Positions 60,501-64,000 of a DNA stretch of 64,000 bases are shown here, in pieces. Where the stretch lies: contig NZ_JNXT01000042.1 in NCBI RefSeq assembly GCF_000716675.1, forward strand, positions 1 to 64,000. The letters are read 5' to 3'. A model generated the notes under the pieces. That model had not been told where the DNA came from and made no database searches. It saw only the letters and a program-made list of their open reading frames with translations. Within the stretch, counting starts at the first letter, position 1. Each line of letters starts with the position of its first letter. Source of the stretch: Streptomyces alboflavus (GTDB lineage Bacteria > Actinomycetota > Actinomycetes > Streptomycetales > Streptomycetaceae). A program made the position numbers and the translations under genes.

Positions 60501-62343
60501 CGGCGTCCTGGTCGTCGCCGGTCGCGGCGTGCTGCGAGCGCGCGCCGAGGGCCTGGATGTGGCCGATGTCCGCGGCGTGCTGGTGCTGCTGTTCGGCTTC
60601 CGTCTCGGGGGCGGCGCCGCCGACGGAAGGGGCCCCGCCGTCAGGGGCGGCCCCACCCGCGGAAGCGGCCCCACCCCCGGAAGCGGCCCCGCCGACCGAA
60701 GAGCCCCCGTCCCCGGAAGCGCCCCGTGCTCCCGGTGCCCCCGTCGGCGGACGCGCCCCGGCCCGCGTGAAGTGGTCGACGATGTCGTCGAACCGGTTGC
60801 CGAGTCCCGCCATCGCGTCCCGCAGCCGTACGTTGCCGACGGCGGCGTGGGCCCGGCGCTGCCAGTCGGGGTCGTCGGGGCGGTGCGTGAGGACGCAGTC
60901 GATCAGCGCGTCCTTCTCCTTCGCGCGGTCGAAGAACATCGGCATGTGCGGCAGGTGGCGCAGGAGTTCCAGTGCCGCCTCCGCGCGCCGTTCCTCGGAC
61001 TCCGCGCTGCTCCAGGCCGCGAACCCGCGGTTGAAGCGGGGCACCAGCTCGTCCGTCGCCGTGGCCCCGGCGGACCAGCCGGGCATCCCCTCGACACCTC
61101 CGCTGTGGTCGAAGTAGAGGTACCCCTCGTCCACGGCGTCCATCACCCCCTGGATGGCGTCGGCCGTGGCCTTGTCGGAGTTCGGGACGAGCCCCCGTTC
61201 CTGCAGGAGGAACTGGGCCCAGCCGGCCATCAGCTGCCCGCTCGCGTGCACGGTGCGGGACACCCGGTCCTCGGCCCGGCCCTCGGCGAGGACCAGGTTC
61301 GCGGCCTCGCTCACCTCGTGGAGACGGCGTACGTCCTTGTCGTCGTAGTAGCGCGCCTGGAGGAAGACGGCCAGGCACAGCGCCGTCCTGGCCACGCTGC
61401 CGTCCCGCTCGGGCCGCCATGCGGCGATCGCGCGCCGGATGAGGGAGATGGCCCGTTCGCGTCCCTCGGTGTCGCCGCGGAGCGTCGCCTGCTCGTAGAG
61501 GAGCTTGCCGAAGCCGTCGAAGTGGGCCGGGCCGAGCAGGGTCTCGGTCTCCGGGTCGTCGAGCAGACCGAGCACCCGCTCCTCCAGGGCGGCTGCCCGC
61601 TCCGGGTCGGGCCAGGCGCTCCAGACCGCGCAGTGGACGAAGGTGGAGCGGATCGTCGCGTCCTTCGCCCACGGCGGCTCGCCTCCGGGCCGCTGCCGGG
61701 CCTCGCTCAGCGCGCGGTCCAACTCCGCTGCGGCCTCTTCCAGTTGGGCGCGGTCGATCGTCCCCGACACGAGGGTCCCGGACGCGAACGCGAGCTCCGT
61801 CAGCGCGGCTCCCCGGCCGTAGCGGGCCTCCGGGAGGTCGCTGGACGGGTGGCCCGCGTCGAGGACCGCCCCGTAGTGCGCGGCGGCGGCCTGGGCGTCG
61901 GCGGCGGTACCGCCGTGCCGGAGCATGCGTGCGAGGCACAACTCGCCCTGGTTGCGGCGCACTCCGAGGGCCACGGCCTCGTCGAGCCCCTCGCAGCGGT
62001 TCGCTTCCTCGTACCGCCGCAGGGCCTCGTCGAGGAGGTCGAGCCGCGGATCGGCCTCGTAGCGGAACGCGGCAACATGGGCGTACGAGGCCCGCCACAG
62101 GCTCCAGTCGGCGGAGTCACCGGGGGCGCGGAAGGCCGCGTCGAACGCCTTGGCCGACTGGCTCAGGTCGTCCGGGCGCCAGTCCTCCATGAACGCGAGC
62201 AGGCCGAGGAACCCGGCGCGGGCGCACAGTTCGGGCGCCTGCGGATCGTCGGGGGCGAGGCCGTCGATCGCGTCGAGGAGTTCGTCGCGCTGGGCGCGGA
62301 GGTCGTCGGCGGTGGCGGGGGCTGCGGCGTCTTCAGTGGTCAC
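57568..62343 (-). CDS. TPR-CHAT protein
   Basis: A 1591-residue protein from GTG 62343. The first 1000 residues are alpha-helical with TPR-like repeats (FAAWSSAESEERRAEAALELL, AAADRCIRVATEARDGLA, ATGLGAGHCSLAEAEHDSAAR). The C-terminal CHAT peptidase domain starts near 1010 and is split by a repeat-rich insert (about 1040-1245). Catalytic His1440 (LHLACHAT) and Cys1485 (LLAACRSH) are present, as is the late VVGSLWPVPDD motif. CHAT peptidases act in regulated cell-death and defence pathways; the TPR part would sense a partner. It converges on the caspase gene. Confidence 0.9.
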   Translation of the reverse strand: MTTEDAAAPATADDLRAQRDELLDAIDGLAPDDPQAPELCARAGFLGLLAFMEDWRPDDLSQSAKAFDAAFRAPGDSADWSLWRASYAHVAAFRYEADPRLDLLDEALRRYEEANRCEGLDEAVALGVRRNQGELCLARMLRHGGTAADAQAAAAHYGAVLDAGHPSSDLPEARYGRGAALTELAFASGTLVSGTIDRAQLEEAAAELDRALSEARQRPGGEPPWAKDATIRSTFVHCAVWSAWPDPERAAALEERVLGLLDDPETETLLGPAHFDGFGKLLYEQATLRGDTEGRERAISLIRRAIAAWRPERDGSVARTALCLAVFLQARYYDDKDVRRLHEVSEAANLVLAEGRAEDRVSRTVHASGQLMAGWAQFLLQERGLVPNSDKATADAIQGVMDAVDEGYLYFDHSGGVEGMPGWSAGATATDELVPRFNRGFAAWSSAESEERRAEAALELLRHLPHMPMFFDRAKEKDALIDCVLTHRPDDPDWQRRAHAAVGNVRLRDAMAGLGNRFDDIVDHFTRAGARPPTGAPGARGASGDGGSSVGGAASGGGAASAGGAAPDGGAPSVGGAAPETEAEQQHQHAADIGHIQALGARSQHAATGDDQDAARAKWARLRESPQVTEHNRRLLDAKFAASDAQQAVARGDLAAADRCIRVATEARDGLAADHPARAELSTVLEDLLYSRDLLARTLGLPAAPPMAGRLTADRLRAEARRLPRDRRARVLGDSGAARMARAAAPWDPAAFQEAMELLQEAYDLAEPGSDDSLRYATGLGAGHCSLAEAEHDSAARARSLARGVDLLESALRGCGGPEHRLYAHTGFTLAGAHLLRGDHASARRTGLDALRGHAWAALLQSGTGHAAQAAASATHAALEVAAWCLRDNAPAEAVQALDACRGLVLHAATTSSTVPERLLAAGREDLAEEWRSAATDTAPDPSGAPPTVPSSLRRRVLAALTTADGGPQDRLLEPPTTTEIADALRASHKDALVYLLPASESTGGTAVAVTSTGAVHAVPLPLLTPDATPLREYELAAAAVREVGGVQGVGPGRRRPSSSGDGAVAAAVREPGGVQGVGPGHRPPSPSGDGPAAAVARESGPAHRPPSPPEDDPAATGARDACPVPDTTQADRTSSLRWYDLPARTARDQGRAAGADPGHRPPPSRETDLAAAAAGDLGSASGADSADCPSSVREQASARDLAPVPGADSADRPSPVREQTPTRDLNPASGADPADPSPPLRQQPPARDLGPVPGATPPPAHLPPPLRTQLDRLCGWAWHAAVKPLLDALDALDAPAGRGPRPPDAPAGPGPRLVLVPMGTLGLVPWHAAWSEGPEGRRRYALAEAEISYAASARLLCEVAARPAVPHTGAALVVGDPTGDLRYAGEEADAVQRVFYPGGQFLGRRAGGDGAGPGTPREVVSWLTRDGGDDGAVLHLACHATVTPSARRSSHLSLHGGELSAEELTEAVGAGRRGRLGLVLLAACRSHVSGYGHNEAYSLATAFLVAGARSVVGSLWPVPDDATSVLMFMAHHYLRTEGEPPARALRRAQLWMVDPDRVLPPTLPATLAFRARRIDPDDLSAWAGFTHLGQ
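58620..59230 (-). repeat. Degenerate repeats of roughly 65-80 bp inside the CHAT domain
   Basis: Repeated blocks encode variants of ARDLxPxxGADxADxPSPxREQ and REPGGVQGVGPGHRPPSPSGDG. At least eight recognisable units, all in frame, sit between the first CHAT strands and the catalytic part. Confidence 0.75.
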
Positions 62344-62422
62344 GGGCGGCCTTCACGGAGTGAGAAGCGCGGGACGGGAAGGGGCGCGGTACGGGAGGGA
62401 GCGGTACGGGAAGGGGCGGGGC

Positions 62423-63076
62423 TCAGGGCGCGATCCGGACGAAGTACGGCTCCAGGAGGGAGTTGAGCCACTCCAGGCCGTCCTCGGTGCCGAAGTCCAC
62501 GACGCCGTCCTCGACGACCTCGACGGACCCCGGCGGGCAGCGGTCGCCGAAGAGGACCACCGCGCGGTCGCCCGGCTCCCGCTTGGAGGCCCAGACGAAG
62601 CCCCGGGCCCAGGGGCCGGTGTGGCCGCGGATCCAGTGCGCCCAGTCACGGGTGTACGCGTACTCGCTCGCCTCGGTGTGCACCAGCCAGCTGTCCTGGT
62701 GCACGGCGGCGAGGTCCCGCGCGGTGGTCAGGGAGACGACGTCGGTGTCGGCGGCGAGCCGCAGGGTGCTCAGGCGCCGGTGCTCGACGCTCACCCGGGG
62801 CAGCAGGCGGGGCCCGCCGTCCGGGTCGAAGGGCAGCGAGCGAAGGAGGGTCTCGCAGACGGCGGCTGCCGTGCCGGTGCCCGCGTAGAGGTAGGGGTAC
62901 GGGTCGCAGGACGTGCCGTCGAACCGGCCGCCACCGTACAGGCAGTGGGAGGGACGCGGGTTGAAGGCGGCGGCGTCGCGGTGGCCGGAGTGCACGCGGT
63001 ACAGAGTGGTGCCGCGCGGCAGGGTCGCCTTGCCGGGCGTGCCCCGCGGCTGCTCCGGTGGCCGGTAGTTCGGCAT
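62423..63076 (-). CDS. RES-domain toxin (NAD-phosphorylase type)
   Basis: A 217-residue protein. It shows the RES-domain order: TLYRVHSG (conserved Arg), FNP..., GRFDGT, YLYAGTGTAAAVCETLLR (conserved Glu) and a late LVHTEASEYAYTR. RES toxins deplete NAD. It starts six bases after the stop of its probable antitoxin and is separated from the CHAT gene by 79 bases on the same strand. Confidence 0.85.
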   Translation of the reverse strand: MPNYRPPEQPRGTPGKATLPRGTTLYRVHSGHRDAAAFNPRPSHCLYGGGRFDGTSCDPYPYLYAGTGTAAAVCETLLRSLPFDPDGGPRLLPRVSVEHRRLSTLRLAADTDVVSLTTARDLAAVHQDSWLVHTEASEYAYTRDWAHWIRGHTGPWARGFVWASKREPGDRAVVLFGDRCPPGSVEVVEDGVVDFGTEDGLEWLNSLLEPYFVRIAP

Positions 63077-63082
63077 GGCTGG

Positions 63083-63772
63083 CTACCCCTCCTCCATCAA
63101 AAGGCGGGCGGTGTCGGCGAGTCGGCGGTCCCGGTCGGTGCCGAGGAGCCGGGCGGGGCGGGCGCCGAGCCAGGCGTTCTCCGACAGCCACCAGTCGGCG
63201 GCGCCCCACGGGTCCCGGTCGGCCGCGAGGTGGGTGTTGACCTCGATGACGACGGGCCTGGCCGCCCCGGCCGCGGTGAACTGGAACCGGGGCAGGCGTG
63301 GCCGCCCGCCCGCACCGGGAAGCCTGATGAGGCCGGGCTGACCGGGGTCCCCGCCGAGCCGCGTCAGCGCGTCCGCGTCCCAGGCGGGCGCGGCGAGCAG
63401 CCGCTCCCGTACGGGGCCGAGCACCGGCCCGACCATGCGGTGCCCGTCGGTCAGCAGGACGGCGAGGTCCTCGGCCGAGAACCCCCGGTAGGAGCGGTGC
63501 GGTTCGGTGTCGGGGGCGTTGTCGGGGCCGACGGGATCGCCGCCCGCGAACCGCCCCTGCGGCCCGGCGGCGCCGCCGAACTCCTCCGGGAACCGCCGCA
63601 CGAGGAGCGCGGCGGCCTCCTCGGCCGCGGCCCGCCGTTCGGTCTCGGCCGCGCCCCGGCGGCGTACGACGGAGAGCAGGGCGGTGAGGGTGTCGCGGGG
63701 CGGCCCGGTGAGCCGGTCGGCGACGCGGTCCCAGGCGGCGGCGGTGGCGGCCAGGACGACGTAGGGATCCAC
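63083..63772 (-). CDS. Probable antitoxin partner of the RES toxin
   Basis: A 229-residue protein from GTG 63772, with AGGTGG upstream. The last 90 residues (RLPRFQFTAAGAARPVVIEVNTHLAADRDPWGAADWWLSENAWLGARPARLLG) follow the C-terminal pattern of Xre/MbcA/ParS-type antitoxins. The N-terminal part (ATAAAWDRVADRLTGPPRDTLTALLSVV ... SYRGFSAEDLAVLLTDGHRM) lacks an obvious helix-turn-helix. Antitoxin upstream and toxin downstream with a six-base gap is the standard order. Confidence 0.75.
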   Translation of the reverse strand: MDPYVVLAATAAAWDRVADRLTGPPRDTLTALLSVVRRRGAAETERRAAAEEAAALLVRRFPEEFGGAAGPQGRFAGGDPVGPDNAPDTEPHRSYRGFSAEDLAVLLTDGHRMVGPVLGPVRERLLAAPAWDADALTRLGGDPGQPGLIRLPGAGGRPRLPRFQFTAAGAARPVVIEVNTHLAADRDPWGAADWWLSENAWLGARPARLLGTDRDRRLADTARLLMEEG

Positions 63773-63794
63773 GGTTCTTCCACCTCTCTTCTCG

Positions 63795-64000
63795 TCACCG
63801 GACCCCGCGAGGTCCGGGCCCCGCGCCGCCGATCCCGGCGAGGAGCCGCTCGACCAGGTCGGCGCGGGCGTGCCTGCGCACCACGAAGTGCACGTCGAGT
63901 TCGGCGCCGCGGACGAGTTCCGCCTCCACGGCTGCCCACAGCGCGGAGAAGCTCTCCAGCGGCGAGAGGCCGCCGCGGCCCGCGCCGAGGAGCGGCAGGC
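63795..64000 (-). CDS. C-terminal end of an unidentified protein (right edge)
   Basis: The minus-strand frame enters at the window edge and ends at TGA 63795-63797, giving 67 residues: LPLLGAGRGGLSPLESF, ALWAAVEAELVRGAELDVHFVVRR and a Gly/Pro tail. The opening LLGAGRGG loop resembles nucleotide- or ADP-ribose-binding folds such as macro domains, but the fragment is too short to assign. It lies 22 bases upstream of the antitoxin gene and may share its transcript. Confidence 0.5.
   Translation of the reverse strand, partial: LPLLGAGRGGLSPLESFSALWAAVEAELVRGAELDVHFVVRRHARADLVERLLAGIGGAGPGPRGVR

Noticed and set aside
59623-62466. 947-residue plus-strand frame opposite the CHAT gene
   Set aside because: Antisense shadow; low-complexity Arg/Val/Gly/Ala sequence and no start signal.
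1-64000. CRISPR arrays, tRNA genes and complete insertion sequences
   Set aside because: No regularly spaced repeats, cloverleaf-like sequences with conserved T-loops, or transposase motifs were recognised; the tandem repeats found are short and within or next to genes.

Overview
The window is GC-rich, with dense, often overlapping genes, GTG starts, Streptomyces-type small regulators, a chitinase with a DasR-type operator and a type VII (ESX) secretion locus. All of this points to a Streptomyces chromosome. No rRNA, tRNA, CRISPR array, complete insertion sequence or replication origin was seen.

Layout. (1) 1-15.3 kb, mostly minus strand: an ESX region. It runs, in transcription order, through two versions of one effector cassette: two small Esx/WXG-like proteins, a DUF6507-type protein, a roughly 715-residue polymorphic toxin and an immunity candidate. 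Version 2 is at 15323-11229 and version 1 at 6637-2876. Version 1 is followed by a SUKH-3 immunity gene, an orphan YwqJ-type deaminase, a small membrane protein and eccD; an unidentified gene leaves the left edge. Between the cassettes lie a DUF6177-type protein, an ATPase-fold regulator, a helix-turn-helix regulator and its small partner genes. (2) 15.7-20.2 kb, plus strand: two lipoproteins, a decayed second copy of the regulator-partner block, a Uma2-type protein and a SAM-dependent methyltransferase. (3) 20.3-31.1 kb: OmpA and lipoprotein genes, then a Tad (Flp) pilus locus with pilin, TadG-like, tadC, tadB, tadA, tadE, a CpaE-TadE fusion and cpaB. A GNAT-membrane fusion gene sits in it on the opposite strand. 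(4) 31.4-42.2 kb: a 2159-residue RHS toxin with a nuclease-like tip, its immunity candidate, and an upstream LamG-domain gene that carries a frameshift. (5) 42.6-46.7 kb: a GH18 chitinase, an Nramp-like transporter lacking the usual metal motifs, and a zinc carboxypeptidase. (6) 46.8-53.6 kb: a second ESX-associated operon with a mycosin protease, three substrate- or chaperone-like proteins, a large ESX-type protein and a membrane-anchored protein. (7) 53.9-64 kb: an Xre regulator with a PLD-like domain, a caspase-family protein facing a TPR-CHAT protein (both clan CD peptidase folds), a RES toxin with its likely antitoxin, and a partial gene at the right edge.

How it fits together. Much of the window is conflict biology: three complete toxin/immunity modules, one loose deaminase/SUKH-3 pair, a RES toxin-antitoxin pair and a caspase/CHAT pair. 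The Esx pairs are almost identical in the two cassettes while the toxins differ, so the delivery part looks duplicated or homogenised and the toxic tips swapped. Family names come from recognisable motifs read by eye; no database search was run.
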